64,000 bases of DNA from Bradyrhizobium sp. CB1717 (GCF_029714325.1 NZ_CP121666.1:3906001-3970000), one strand, 5' to 3'; shown: positions 28,600-37,274, counted from the first letter of the stretch. The notes: a model not told the origin generated them from the letters alone. Numbers and translations are program-made.

Positions 28600-29301
28600 G
28601 TGAAGCTCGCGATTTTGCACGAACTCAATGCCGAGCGCGCCGCACGCCGGCCCGTGATCCTGGTGACCGACCCCGAGAGCGGCGAGCAGCGCCTGGTGAA
28701 GGCTGCGGACTTCGCAAAAGACCCGCTGCGGGCCGAGCTGGAGAAGCAGCTTCGCATGGGCAAGAGCGCCAATGTCGAGGCCGGCGGCAAGAAGCTTTTT
28801 CTCAACGTCTACGCGCCGACCGCAAAGCTCGTGATCATCGGCGCGGTCCATATCAGCCAGGCGCTGGCGCCGCTGGCGCGCTCGCTCGGCTATGACGTCA
28901 CCGTCGTCGATCCCCGCACCGCGTTCGCAAGCCCCGAGCGCTTCCCCGACATTCCGCTTGTTGCCGAATGGCCCGACACCGCGCTGCCGCCGCTCAATGT
29001 CGATGCCTATACGGCGTTCGTCGCGGTGACGCACGATCCCAAGATCGACGATCCTGCGCTGCTGCACGCCTTCGAGCGCAACTGCTTCTATATCGGCGCG
29101 CTCGGCTCGCGGAAGACGCATGCCAAGCGCGGCGACCGGCTGCGGGCGCAGGGCGCCAAGGAAAGCGACATCGCGCGCATCCATGCGCCGATTGGGCTGG
29201 CGATCGGTGCGGTCTCGCCGTCCGAGATCGCGGTGTCGATCATGGCTGAGATCACGGCGGTGCTCCGCCTGCCTCCCAAAGAAAAAGAAGAAGCGGCATG
29301 A
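28600..29301 (+). CDS. XdhC family protein, Rossmann part
   Basis: The 233-residue protein has the XdhC_C Rossmann domain: KLVIIGAVHISQALAPLA near residue 76, VTVVDPRTAFASPERFPD, and YIGALGSRKTHAKR followed by IHAPIGLAIGAVSPSEIAVS. It complements the preceding XdhC_CoxI gene. It starts with GTG at 28600, two bases after that stop, and ends in a four-base overlap with the following gene, so the three are translationally linked. Lys/Glu-rich tail. Confidence 0.92.
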   Translation: MKLAILHELNAERAARRPVILVTDPESGEQRLVKAADFAKDPLRAELEKQLRMGKSANVEAGGKKLFLNVYAPTAKLVIIGAVHISQALAPLARSLGYDVTVVDPRTAFASPERFPDIPLVAEWPDTALPPLNVDAYTAFVAVTHDPKIDDPALLHAFERNCFYIGALGSRKTHAKRGDRLRAQGAKESDIARIHAPIGLAIGAVSPSEIAVSIMAEITAVLRLPPKEKEEAA

Positions 29302-30902
29302 AGTTCGGCCCGGCGAGCCCCAGGGATGCGATCGGCGGGGTGACCGTTCACACCCTGCGCCAGGGACCGCTGGTGCTGAAGAAGGGCACGACGATCGGCC
29401 CTGCCGAGGTCGAGTCGCTCGAGCGCGCCGGCATCAAGGACATCGTCGTGGTGCGCATGGATGAGGGCGACGTCTCCGAGGACGTCGCGGCCGCCAGCAT
29501 CGCGCTTGCCGTCGGCGGCGAGGGCATCCATGTCGAGCGTGCCTTCACCGGCCGCGCCAATCTGTTCGCCGCGCAGCCGGGCGTGCTGGTGATCGACCGC
29601 GCCGCAGTCGACCGCATCAACAATATCGACGAAGCCATCACCTTTGCGACGCTGACCGCCTACAAGCCGGTGGTCGAGGGCGAGATGGTCGGCACCGTCA
29701 AGATCATCCCGTTCGGTGTCGAGGGAAACTTGCGTGATGCCGCGGTGAAGGCCGCGGGCAAGGACGTCCTTAAGATCGCGCCTTACGTGATCAAGCGCGT
29801 CGGCGTGGTCTCGACGCTGCTGCCGGGGCTTTCGTCCAAGGTGATCGACAAGACGCTGCGCGTCACCGCCGAGCGCCTTGCGCCGGCCGGCGCCAGCATC
29901 ATCGCCGAGCGGCGGGTCCAGCACGACGAGCGCGCTCTGTCGGGTGCGATCAAGGAATTGCTGAGTCTCGGTGCCGAGCTCGTCATCGTGTTCGGGGCGT
30001 CCGCGATCGCCGATCGTCGTGACGTGATCCCCGCGGCCGTCACCGGAATCGGCGGCGAGATCGAGCATTTCGGCATGCCGGTCGACCCCGGCAATCTCTT
30101 GCTGATCGCGCGGGCCGGCAATGTGCCGGTCTTGGGCGCGCCGGGCTGCGCGCGCTCGCCGGTCGAGAACGGATTCGACTGGGTCCTGATGCGGCTCCTC
30201 GCCGGCATCAAGGTGACGCGGTCCGAGCTGATGGGCATGGGCGTCGGCGGCCTCTTGATGGAGATCGTGACGCGGCCGCAGCCGCGTGCGCAGCCGGAGA
30301 CCGAGGGCAACAGCCAGGTCGCGGCCATCGTGCTCGCGGCCGGCCGTTCCACGCGCATGGGCGGGCCGAACAAGCTGCTCGCCGAGCTCGACGGCAAGAA
30401 GCTGGTACGGATCGCAGCCGAGCAGGCGCTGGCCTCGAAGGCCTCCGAGGTGATCGTCGTCACCGGCCATCAGACCGAGCTGGTCGAGCAGGCGCTGCAG
30501 GGCCTGAAGGTGAAATTCGTCAGGAATCCGGATTTCGCCGGCGGCATCGCCAGCTCGGTCAAGGCCGGTATCGCGGCCGTGCCCGAGACCTGCGATGGCG
30601 CGCTTGTCTGCCTCGGCGACATGCCGCTGATCGACGCCGGTCTGATCGATCGCCTGATCGACAGTTTTGCGCCGGACCGCGGCAATCTCATCGTCGTCCC
30701 CGTCAGCGAAGGCCGCCGCGGCAATCCCGTGCTGTGGTCGCGCCGTTTCTTTAGGGAGTTGATGACGCTCGACGGCGACGTCGGCGCGCGGCATCTGATC
30801 GCCAAGCACACCGAGGCCGTCGCCGAAGTGCCCGTTGATGGTGAGAGCGCCTTCCTCGATATCGACACGCCGCAGGCATTGGAAGCGGCGAGACGGGGAT
30901 AG
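29298..30902 (+). CDS. Molybdopterin-binding protein fused to MobA-like nucleotidyltransferase
   Basis: The 534-residue protein has an N-terminal MoeA/MogA-related molybdopterin-binding region (about 1-335) and a C-terminal NTP_transf_3 domain (about 345-534) starting VAAIVLAAGRSTRMGGPNKL. The second part resembles MocA/MobA, which add CMP or GMP to the cofactor. The fusion would join cofactor handling and dinucleotide formation for the hydroxylase encoded upstream; CO dehydrogenase uses the cytosine dinucleotide, so CTP is a reasonable guess. A perfect GAPGCARSPVENGFDW segment is typical of this fused family in rhizobia. Confidence 0.9.
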   Translation: MKFGPASPRDAIGGVTVHTLRQGPLVLKKGTTIGPAEVESLERAGIKDIVVVRMDEGDVSEDVAAASIALAVGGEGIHVERAFTGRANLFAAQPGVLVIDRAAVDRINNIDEAITFATLTAYKPVVEGEMVGTVKIIPFGVEGNLRDAAVKAAGKDVLKIAPYVIKRVGVVSTLLPGLSSKVIDKTLRVTAERLAPAGASIIAERRVQHDERALSGAIKELLSLGAELVIVFGASAIADRRDVIPAAVTGIGGEIEHFGMPVDPGNLLLIARAGNVPVLGAPGCARSPVENGFDWVLMRLLAGIKVTRSELMGMGVGGLLMEIVTRPQPRAQPETEGNSQVAAIVLAAGRSTRMGGPNKLLAELDGKKLVRIAAEQALASKASEVIVVTGHQTELVEQALQGLKVKFVRNPDFAGGIASSVKAGIAAVPETCDGALVCLGDMPLIDAGLIDRLIDSFAPDRGNLIVVPVSEGRRGNPVLWSRRFFRELMTLDGDVGARHLIAKHTEAVAEVPVDGESAFLDIDTPQALEAARRG

Positions 30903-30916
30903 TCTGCGCCGTGATG

Positions 30917-31043
30917 CCGTAGGGTGGGCAAAGGCGCATAGCGCCGTGCCCACCATCTCTTCGTTGCCATCTGCAATTCGTGGGCACGCTTCCGCCTTCG
31001 CTCTCCGAGCTACGGCGGACAAGTCGCTTTGCCCACCCTACGG
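30917..31043. repeat. CCGTAGGGTGGGCAAAG repeat
   Basis: The element opens CCGTAGGGTGGGCAAAGGCG and closes CTTTGCCCACCCTACGG, forming 17-bp terminal inverted repeats. Inside are GCGCC palindromes and GTGCCCACCATCTCT. A close relative lies at 62573-62670. Confidence 0.75.
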
Positions 31044-31049
31044 CACCTC

Positions 31050-31331
31050 CTATTGCAGAGAACTGCGAGCGTCCCAAGCTTGCTCGAATTCTTCCTTCGT
31101 GATTTCGCGAGCAATGAACTGCGGGTCCGTCGCGATCTCGTCGAGCGACGGCACGGGGCGTTCGCCGGGACGGGTACCTCCGGCCTCTTCGTCTTGCGTG
31201 GCATATCCCTTGGTGCCGTCCCGGAAGATCTCGATCTTGCGAATTTCCCACCTCTGCTCGTCGAGCTCGCTGAGCAGCCAGACCGGTTCATCTGGTAACT
31301 CGTGAAGCCATTGGACGCTGATGTAGCTCAA
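31050..31331 (-). CDS. DUF6881-like protein
   Basis: The 93-residue protein begins MSYISVQWLHELPDEPVWLL and continues with SELDEQRWEIRKIEIFRDG and an acidic tail with EITKEEFEQAWDA. This pattern fits the DUF6881 family as I remember it. No function is known; small proteins of this sort are sometimes near toxin genes, but none is adjacent. ATG at 31331. It lies between a repeat and a divergently transcribed exported protein gene. Confidence 0.75.
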   Translation of the reverse strand: MSYISVQWLHELPDEPVWLLSELDEQRWEIRKIEIFRDGTKGYATQDEEAGGTRPGERPVPSLDEIATDPQFIAREITKEEFEQAWDARSSLQ

Positions 31332-31486
31332 GGGAGCCTCTCGAACCCTGCAGTGACGGCCGGCGGTGCCGCGACTTGAGACAAGTTATCCCGCGACGCG
31401 TCCCGATTTCAACCACCCGTTCACCATCTGGAAACGACCGCCGCTTAGAGTTGCCGTCACTTGCCTTGGGGGTGAGGGTTTTTTCC

Positions 31487-31876
31487 ATGGCTTCGAACGT
31501 CGTCGCGCGCCGTTGCGCGATGTTTTTCTTTGCGCTGTCGGTCTGCGTCGCGGGCGCTCGCCACATCACGCATGCGCATGCCGCCGGCGCCATCGCAGTC
31601 GGCAAGTGTGGGGCTTATGGCCAGGCCTATGACTACAGCGCCGAGCACGAAGCCCGCGCCGCGGCGCAGAAGCAGTGCAGGGGCGATTGCACCACCGTGA
31701 CGATGAAGCGCGCCTGCGCAGCGATGTCGGTCGATATGACCAACCCCTGCGGCGCTTACGGCTATGCCGTCAAGCCGAAGATCTCGGCCTCGCTCAACGC
31801 CGCTACGCGCGAATGCTACAAATACGGCGGCAAGGAATGCGTGATCCGCGCCTGGGCTTGCGACGCCAAGGGGTGA
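31487..31876 (+). CDS. Exported DUF4189 protein
   Basis: The 129-residue protein has a signal peptide (residues 1-31, hydrophobic CAMFFFALSVCVAGA, likely cut after AHAAG) and a DUF4189 domain with six cysteines spaced as in the family (VGKCGAYGQAYDYS, KQCRGDCTTV, NPCGAYGYAV, AWACDAKG). The protein is expected in the periplasm, probably with disulphides. ATG at 31487 is preceded by a purine-rich GGGGGTGAGGG stretch. Function unknown. Confidence 0.82.
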   Translation: MASNVVARRCAMFFFALSVCVAGARHITHAHAAGAIAVGKCGAYGQAYDYSAEHEARAAAQKQCRGDCTTVTMKRACAAMSVDMTNPCGAYGYAVKPKISASLNAATRECYKYGGKECVIRAWACDAKG

Positions 31877-31942
31877 TTCCTCTTGCTGTCATTCCGAGGC
31901 GATGCGTAGCATCGAGCTTGCGAATGACAGTTGAGGAAACAC

Positions 31943-32353
31943 ATGCAGTTCGAGACCAAGATCGCCGTCGTGATCCGCACCGATCTTCAGGCCTGGCAGA
32001 AGCTCAACGTTGCGGCCTTTCTCACCAGCGGCATCGCGGCTGCGTTTCCCGAATGCATCGGCGAGCCCTATGAGGACGCCTCGGGCACGAAATATCTTTC
32101 ACTGATCGGCCAGCCGATCCTGATCTACGGCGCCGATGGCCCGGCCTTGTCGCGCGCACTCGATCGTGCACTGACGCGCAACGTCAAGCCCGCCGTCTAC
32201 ACCGAGGACATGTTCAAGACCACGCACGATGCCGCCAATCGCGAGGCGGTGAGGGCGGTGGCGCGCACCGATCTCAATCTCGTCGGCATGGCGATGCGCG
32301 CCGAGCGCAAGGTGATCGACAAGATCGTCGACGGTCTGAAGTTCCACAGCTGA
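31943..32353 (+). CDS. DUF2000 family protein
   Basis: The 136-residue protein matches DUF2000: KIAVVIRTDLQAWQKLNVAA near the start, FLTSGIAAAFPECIGEPYED, and YLSLIGQPILIYGADG. Its fold is related to peptidyl-tRNA hydrolase Pth2 by family knowledge; no catalytic role has been shown that I recall. ATG at 31943 with a TTGAGGAAAC leader. A short palindromic repeat remnant (31890-31930) separates it from the DUF4189 gene. Confidence 0.85.
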   Translation: MQFETKIAVVIRTDLQAWQKLNVAAFLTSGIAAAFPECIGEPYEDASGTKYLSLIGQPILIYGADGPALSRALDRALTRNVKPAVYTEDMFKTTHDAANREAVRAVARTDLNLVGMAMRAERKVIDKIVDGLKFHS

Positions 32354-32431
32354 CACGCCTGTCACGCTTTGCGCCGCGTTGTCATCGCGATGTCACGATC
32401 GCGCGAGCGCTTTGCGTAATCTTTGTGCGGT

Positions 32432-32445
32432 TTGACTCCAATCAA
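32432..32445 (+). promoter_or_regulatory. FNR/FixK-type box upstream of adhP
   Basis: TTGACTCCAATCAA fits TTGA-N6-TCAA exactly and extends by one pair on each side (TTTGA...TCAAA). A -10-like TAGTCT at 32467-32472 would place the box at about -40, the usual activating position. This suggests low-oxygen activation of the alcohol dehydrogenase by an FNR or FixK2 protein. Confidence 0.6.
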
Positions 32446-32500
32446 AGGCGCATCGCCCGTCGTCGCTAGTCTGTTTCCGCAATTCAAACGGAGCAGACCC

Positions 32501-33526
32501 ATGCCCACCATGAAAGCCGCAGTCGTCAAACAATTCGGCAAGCCGCTGGTGATCGAGGAGGTGCCGGTGCCGCAGCCCGGTCCCGGCGAGGTCCTGGTCA
32601 AGGTCAAGGCCTGCGGCGTCTGCCACACCGATCTGCACGCGGCGTCCGGCGACTGGCCGGTGAAGCCGGTACCGCCCTTCATCCCCGGCCATGAAGCCGC
32701 CGGCATCGTCGCAGCGCTCGGGCCCGGCGTGAAGAACCTGAAGGTCGGCGATGCCGTCGGCGTCGCCTGGCTGCACGACGCCTGCATGGCTTGCGAATAT
32801 TGCGAGACCGGCTGGGAGACACTGTGCGAGCACCAGCACAACACCGGCTACAGCGTGAACGGCGGCTTCGCCGAATATGTCATCGCCTCGGCCGCCTTCG
32901 CCGCCAAGCTGCCGGCGACGATCGATTTCGCTGGCGTCGCGCCGATCCTGTGCGCCGGCGTCACCACTTACAAGGGCTTGAAGGAGACCGAGGCAAAGCC
33001 CGGCGAGTGGGTCGTGATCTCGGGCGTCGGCGGGCTCGGCCATGTCGCGGTCCAGTACGCCAAGGCGATGGGACTCAAGGTTGCGGCCGTCGACATCGCC
33101 GAAGACAAGCTCAAGCTCGCGCGCGAGACTGGCGCCGAGCTCGCTGTGAACGCGCTTGCAGCCGATGCGGTGGACAAGGTCCTGGCGGCAACAGGAGGCG
33201 GAGCCCACGGCGTGCTGGTGACAGCGGTCTCGACCCCGGCATTCGCCCAGGCGCTGAAGATGGTCCGGCGGAAGGGCACCGTCAGCCTCGTCGGCCTGCC
33301 GCCGGGCGAATTTCCGACGCCGATCTTCGACGTCGTGCTCAAGCGCATCACCGTGCGCGGCTCCATCGTGGGCACCCGCCGCGACCTGGATGAGGCCATC
33401 GCATTCGCCGCCGATGGCAAGGTCAAGGCCGAAGTGACCAAGGTGCCGCTCGCCGAGATCAACAACGTCTTCGATCGTATGAAGGCCGGCAAGATCGACG
33501 GCCGCATGGTGCTGGACTTTGGCTAG
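32501..33526 (+). CDS. adhP: Zinc-dependent alcohol dehydrogenase
   Basis: The 341-residue medium-chain dehydrogenase has the catalytic-zinc motifs [10 protein letters not shown] and GHEAAGIV, the structural-zinc cluster [15 protein letters not shown] and the NAD site [17 protein letters not shown]. It oxidises primary alcohols or reduces aldehydes with NAD(H), as AdhP/AdhA enzymes do. ATG at 32501 (MPTMKAAVV) with a GGAG site. The FNR/FixK box upstream suggests a role when oxygen is scarce. Confidence 0.95.
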   Translation: MPTMKAAVVKQFGKPLVIEEVPVPQPGPGEVLVKVKACGVCHTDLHAASGDWPVKPVPPFIPGHEAAGIVAALGPGVKNLKVGDAVGVAWLHDACMACEYCETGWETLCEHQHNTGYSVNGGFAEYVIASAAFAAKLPATIDFAGVAPILCAGVTTYKGLKETEAKPGEWVVISGVGGLGHVAVQYAKAMGLKVAAVDIAEDKLKLARETGAELAVNALAADAVDKVLAATGGGAHGVLVTAVSTPAFAQALKMVRRKGTVSLVGLPPGEFPTPIFDVVLKRITVRGSIVGTRRDLDEAIAFAADGKVKAEVTKVPLAEINNVFDRMKAGKIDGRMVLDFG

Positions 33527-33536
33527 CGCCGGTACC

Positions 33537-33950
33537 TTATGCCGGCGGCATGCCTTCGAATTTCGGCAAGTCCGGGTGGAGCTGATCCCAGCCGTGCCCG
33601 CGCGCAGCGTAGGTCACCGCCTGCGGCTTGTAGCGGGCGGGCTCGTCGAGGCTCGCGGCGCGGATCGTGAAGATGTCGGGCATGGCAGCGAAGGTCAGAT
33701 AGACGGGCAGGCCGCACTGCGGGCAGAAGCCGCGCGTCTTCACATTGCCGCTGTCGCCGACCATGTCCCAGTGCTTTGCCTCGCCGGTCAGCGTGACGCC
33801 GGCGCGCGCGAAGGTCGCGTAGGAGCCGTGGCCGCTGCCGCTTTCCCGCTGGCAGTCCCGGCACTGGCAGTGATTGCTGAACAGCGGCTCACCGAGAATC
33901 GAATAGCGGATCGCGCCGCAGGCGCAGCCGCCGGTATAGGGCTTTGTCAT
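33537..33950 (-). CDS. GFA family glutathione-dependent formaldehyde-activating protein homologue
   Basis: The 137-residue protein has the GFA zinc ligands: GGCACGAIRY, HCQCRDCQRESG and GFCPQCGLPVYLTF. Most family members are of unknown substrate; the founding enzyme speeds the reaction of formaldehyde with glutathione. It lies 13 bases upstream in coordinate order of an SRPBCC gene on the same strand and is convergent with adhP, with only ten bases between the stops. Confidence 0.92.
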   Translation of the reverse strand: MTKPYTGGCACGAIRYSILGEPLFSNHCQCRDCQRESGSGHGSYATFARAGVTLTGEAKHWDMVGDSGNVKTRGFCPQCGLPVYLTFAAMPDIFTIRAASLDEPARYKPQAVTYAARGHGWDQLHPDLPKFEGMPPA

Positions 33951-33962
33951 CGCGATAACTCC

Positions 33963-34424
33963 TCACTTCTCGCCACTGATTTCGTCGAGCTGGCGGACGA
34001 CCTTCTTCCAGCCGCCGCTCATCACCGTGTAGGCCGACTCGTTTCTGGGCAGAACGAAGCCCGCATGGACCAGGCGGATCCGCGTGCCGGCTTCGACCGG
34101 GGTGAGGGACCAGGTCACGACAGTGTCGAGCGGCGCGCCGTAGCCGCTGTTGCGCTCATCGCCGCCTTTCCAGGCGTAGACGAGGCGCCTGAAAGCCACG
34201 ACCTCGAGAACCCGGCAATGGATCACGCCGTCCCAGTTGCCGCCCGGTTTGGTCTGGAACGTGAAGGCGTTGCCTTCGACGGCCTCGAAGCCGGTCGGCT
34301 GCATCAGCCAGCGCGCGATCAGCTGCGCGCTGGTCAGCGCCTTCCAGATCGTTTCGGCCGTGTGAGGGAAGACCTCGTCGATGACGATGTCTCTTGTTTC
34401 GGCTTTCAACGCGGCTGCACTCAC
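33963..34424 (-). CDS. SRPBCC/AHSA1-domain protein
   Basis: The 153-residue protein starts with GTG at 34424, overlapping the ArsR gene by four bases. It has the AHSA1 (Aha1 C-terminal-like) pattern: IDEVFPHTAETIWKALTSAQ, IARWLMQPTGFE, GGNWDGVIHCRVLEV and a C-terminal GGWKKVVRQLDE. These proteins have a ligand-binding cavity. AHSA1 genes commonly pair with an ArsR repressor as here, and such pairs respond to an unknown ligand. Confidence 0.92.
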   Translation of the reverse strand: MSAAALKAETRDIVIDEVFPHTAETIWKALTSAQLIARWLMQPTGFEAVEGNAFTFQTKPGGNWDGVIHCRVLEVVAFRRLVYAWKGGDERNSGYGAPLDTVVTWSLTPVEAGTRIRLVHAGFVLPRNESAYTVMSGGWKKVVRQLDEISGEK

Positions 34425-34756
34425 GGTTCGATCTCCTTCAAGAGGTCACGCAGGTTCTGGAAGCGCTCGCGCCAGAAGACGCCGTAATGATCCATCCAGG
34501 TCACCAGCGGTTCGAGTCCTTGCGGCGCGGCGCGGTAGTAGACGTTGCGGCCCTCGGCGCGCTCGGCGACGAGGCCGGCCTGCTTCAGCGACTTCAGGTG
34601 CTGCGAGATCGCGCCTTGCGTGACGCCGCTGCCGCGCGTCAGCTCGGCGACGCTGATCTCCTTGCTCTCGAACACACGCTCGAACACGGCGCGCCGCGTC
34701 GGATCGGCGAGGGCGCGCATGACGGTGGTGACGGGGTTTGGCGTGGCTTCGATCAT
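34421..34756 (-). CDS. ArsR-family transcriptional regulator
   Basis: The 111-residue winged-helix protein has the ArsR signature: MRALADPTRRAVFERVFE, then the recognition helix VTQGAISQHLKSLKQAGLV and the wing AEGRNVYYRA. It lacks the CxC metal site of ArsR/SmtB, like other regulators paired with SRPBCC genes. Two palindromes upstream are likely operators for autoregulation. ATG at 34756. Confidence 0.93.
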   Translation of the reverse strand: MIEATPNPVTTVMRALADPTRRAVFERVFESKEISVAELTRGSGVTQGAISQHLKSLKQAGLVAERAEGRNVYYRAAPQGLEPLVTWMDHYGVFWRERFQNLRDLLKEIEP

Positions 34757-34764
34757 GCAGTTAA

Positions 34765-34798
34765 ATTAGCGTTGGCTAATGCATTAGTCAAGGCTAAT
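34765..34798. promoter_or_regulatory. Two phased ATTAG palindromes, probable ArsR operator
   Basis: ATTAGC-GTTG-GCTAAT (34765-34780) and ATTAG-TCAAGG-CTAAT (34783-34798) are perfect inverted repeats with centres 18 bases apart. They start 9 bases upstream of the ArsR ATG. A regulator of that family binding to two sites is the simplest reading. Confidence 0.6.
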
Positions 34799-34834
34799 TC
34801 ATTGGTTGGAATAGGACTGCTTCACTGTCTTGAC

Positions 34835-34856
34835 TATGACTGACCAGTCAGTCATA
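34835..34856. promoter_or_regulatory. 22-bp perfect palindrome, probable TetR operator
   Basis: TATGACTGAC-CA-GTCAGTCATA is a perfect palindrome ending eight bases before the ATG at 34865. Its centre reads TGACTGAC/GTCAGTCA. Position and symmetry match autorepression by the TetR protein encoded immediately downstream. Confidence 0.75.
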
Positions 34857-34864
34857 TATTGCAA

Positions 34865-35560
34865 ATGACCAAGAAGCCGACCCAAGCCGCTTTGCCGTCC
34901 GCAACTCGCGCCAGCGCGAAGGGCTCTGCGCCTGCTGGCAGCGTGGAAACACCCGCCTCGAACCGCGCTACGCGCGCGGCGGAGCGGCGTGCGGCGATCG
35001 TGGAGGCGGCGATGGAGGAATTCATCGCGCGCGGCTTCGCCGCGACCAGGCTCGACGACATCGCCAAGCGCGCCGGCGTCGCCAAGGGCACGATCTACCT
35101 GCACTTCAAGGACAAGGAATCGATGTTCGAGGAGTTGGTGCGCATCGTCATCGTGCCTGTGGTGGCGCGCCTGACGGCGCTGCCGCCTCCGGCCGGTTCG
35201 GTACGCGACCTCATCGAAGCCTTCGCCGGCAACTTCCTGAAGGAGGTGATCGGCACCCGGCGCGGCGATCTCGTGCGCCTGATCGTGGCGGAGGGGCCGC
35301 GTTTCCCAGCGGTCGCCGACTTCTACTACCGCGAGGTCGTCTCGCGCGGGATCGCCGCCATGCGTGCGCTGATCGAGCTCGGGATTGCCCGCGGCGAGAT
35401 CCGCGAGAAGGATCTCGCACGCTATCCGCAGATCCTGGTCGCGCCCGCGATGATTGCGGTGATCTGGCAGAGTCTCTTTGCGCGGCATGCGCCGCTCGAC
35501 GCGCAGGACATGCTGCGCGTCCATCTTGATTTGATTTTTGGCGAACGGAGGACGACATGA
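34865..35560 (+). CDS. TetR-family transcriptional regulator
   Basis: The 231-residue protein has a basic Ala-rich leader (residues 1-40) and a TetR helix-turn-helix (about 40-88: AAMEEFIARGFAATRLDDIA, GVAKGTIYLHFKDKESMFEE), then a ligand-binding helical domain. ATG at 34865 lies just after the 22-bp palindrome. Its stop overlaps the HlyD gene by four bases, so it is the first gene of the efflux operon and likely represses it together with itself. Confidence 0.93.
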   Translation: MTKKPTQAALPSATRASAKGSAPAGSVETPASNRATRAAERRAAIVEAAMEEFIARGFAATRLDDIAKRAGVAKGTIYLHFKDKESMFEELVRIVIVPVVARLTALPPPAGSVRDLIEAFAGNFLKEVIGTRRGDLVRLIVAEGPRFPAVADFYYREVVSRGIAAMRALIELGIARGEIREKDLARYPQILVAPAMIAVIWQSLFARHAPLDAQDMLRVHLDLIFGERRTT

Positions 35561-36345
35561 GGTCGTCGCGGGTATTTCCTGCATTTGCATTGGCGCTCGT
35601 GCTCGCAACCGGCCTTGCCGGATGCCAGGAGAAGCGCGATCCCGGCTTCCAGGGCTGGGTCGAGGCCGACATGATCTTTGTCAGCCCCGATGAAGCGGGC
35701 CGGGTGACGAAGCTTGGCGTGCGCGAGGGCGACGAGGTCAAGGTCGGCGATCAGCTCTATTCGGTCGACGACGACCTCCAGCTTGCCGATCTCAACCAGA
35801 ACAAGGCGACGCTGGCGAATGCGCAGCAGACTTATGACCGTGCAGCCTCGTTGAACAAGACCGGCTCCGGCACGCAGGCCAATCTGGACTCGGCCGTCTC
35901 CGCCCTGCGTGTCGCAGAAGCGCGGGTGGCGACGTCGGAGACGCGGATGGCGCGGCGCAAGGGCTTTGCTCCCGTCGCCGGCACCATCCAGCAGATCTAT
36001 TTCCGTGAAGGCGAGATGGTGGCGGCGCAGCGGCCGGTGCTCTCGATCATGCCGCCCGGCAACATGAAGCTGCGCTTCTTCGTGCCGGAGACCGAGCTGC
36101 CGAAGCTTACGATCGGCGATACCGTGCGGATCGCCTGCGACAATTGCGCCGCCGATCTCACCGCGAAGATCTACTTCATCGCGACCTCGGCGGAATACAC
36201 CCCGCCCGTCATCTACAGCCTCGAGGAGCGCAGCAAGCTCGTCTATCTGATCCAGGCGCGGCCCTCGCGTCCCGACGCCCTTCGCGTGGGGCAGCCGATC
36301 GACGTCTATCTCAATCCGAAGACTCCCGTGGCGGACAAGCGATGA
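35557..36345 (+). CDS. HlyD-family membrane fusion protein (lipoprotein)
   Basis: The 262-residue protein has a lipoprotein signal peptide with lipobox LAGC (Cys at about residue 23). It has the adaptor features: GWVEADMIFVSPDEAGRVTK, a lipoyl-like half GVREGDEVKVGDQLYSVDD, a short coiled coil (about 85-135) and a beta-barrel part. It should bridge the ABC transporter to the outer membrane, like YbhG. The coiled coil is short, suggesting a compact adaptor. Confidence 0.92.
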   Translation: MRSSRVFPAFALALVLATGLAGCQEKRDPGFQGWVEADMIFVSPDEAGRVTKLGVREGDEVKVGDQLYSVDDDLQLADLNQNKATLANAQQTYDRAASLNKTGSGTQANLDSAVSALRVAEARVATSETRMARRKGFAPVAGTIQQIYFREGEMVAAQRPVLSIMPPGNMKLRFFVPETELPKLTIGDTVRIACDNCAADLTAKIYFIATSAEYTPPVIYSLEERSKLVYLIQARPSRPDALRVGQPIDVYLNPKTPVADKR

Positions 36346-37274
36346 ACGGCGGCAACGGCATCGCGATCGACGTCAAGGGGCTGACGAAATCGTTCGGCGG
36401 CCGCGAGGTCGTGCATGATCTGTCGATGCAGGTGAAGCGCGGCTCGATCTACGGCTTCCTCGGGCCGAACGGTTCTGGCAAGACCACCACCATCCGCATC
36501 CTCTGCGGCCTGCTGACGCCCGACAGCGGCGAGGGCACCTGTCTCGGCTACGACATCCGGCGCGACGCCGAAAAGATCAAGCGCCAGGTCGGCTACATGA
36601 CGCAGCGCTTCAGCCTGTACCAGGACCTGTCGGTGCGGGAGAATCTCGAATTCGTCGCGCGGCTCTATGGCCTCACTGACGCGCGTGGTGCGGCACGCGA
36701 CATGATCAAGCGGCTCGGGCTCTCGGGGCGCGAGGAGCAGCTTGCCGGCGAGCTCTCCGGCGGCTGGAAGCAGCGGCTGGCACTCGGGGCCTGCACGCTG
36801 CCGAGCCCAAAACTGCTGCTGCTGGACGAGCCGACGGCGGGCGTCGATCCCAAGGCGCGGCGCGATTTCTGGAACGAGATCCATGCGCTCGCGGCCGACG
36901 GTCTCACCGTGCTGGTCTCGACCCATTACATGGACGAAGCCGAGCGCTGTCACGAGATCGCCTACATTGCCTACGGCCATCTGCTCGCACACGGCACGGT
37001 GGACGAGGTGATCGCGAAGTCGGCGCTCACGACCTTCACCGTCACCGGCGAGGATCTGAACGGACTCACGGCCGCGCTCACCGGCAAGCCGGGCGTGGAC
37101 ATGGTGGCGCCGTTCGGCACCTCGCTGCACGTCTCCGGGCGCGACGTCGCCGCGCTCGAAGCCAGCATCGCGCCGTGGCGCGACAAGAGCGATCTGCACT
37201 GGCATAAATCGTCGCCATCGCTCGAAGACGTCTTCATCGAGCTGATGAGCCGCTCCAAGGACAATTTCCAATGA
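36342..37274 (+). CDS. ABC transporter ATP-binding protein (YbhF-like)
   Basis: The 310-residue ATPase has Walker A GPNGSGKTTT, a Q-loop TQRFSLYQDLSVRENLEF, signature LSGGWKQRLALGACT and Walker B LLLLDEPTAGVDP. The signature LSGGW with a Trp is typical of ABC-2 export ATPases. ATG at 36342 overlaps the hlyD stop; its own stop overlaps the permease start. A drug or lipid exporter of the YbhFSR type is likely, but with only one permease gene. Confidence 0.94.
   Translation: MNGGNGIAIDVKGLTKSFGGREVVHDLSMQVKRGSIYGFLGPNGSGKTTTIRILCGLLTPDSGEGTCLGYDIRRDAEKIKRQVGYMTQRFSLYQDLSVRENLEFVARLYGLTDARGAARDMIKRLGLSGREEQLAGELSGGWKQRLALGACTLPSPKLLLLDEPTAGVDPKARRDFWNEIHALAADGLTVLVSTHYMDEAERCHEIAYIAYGHLLAHGTVDEVIAKSALTTFTVTGEDLNGLTAALTGKPGVDMVAPFGTSLHVSGRDVAALEASIAPWRDKSDLHWHKSSPSLEDVFIELMSRSKDNFQ

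Noticed and set aside
28274..29301. XdhC gene split by a frameshift
   Set aside because: The two halves have their own start codons and complete domain borders, and separate genes for the two parts are known in other cox loci.
29088..31022. Antisense open frame of 644 codons
   Set aside because: It overlaps the XdhC and molybdopterin genes whose motifs are clear, and it has no recognisable domain.
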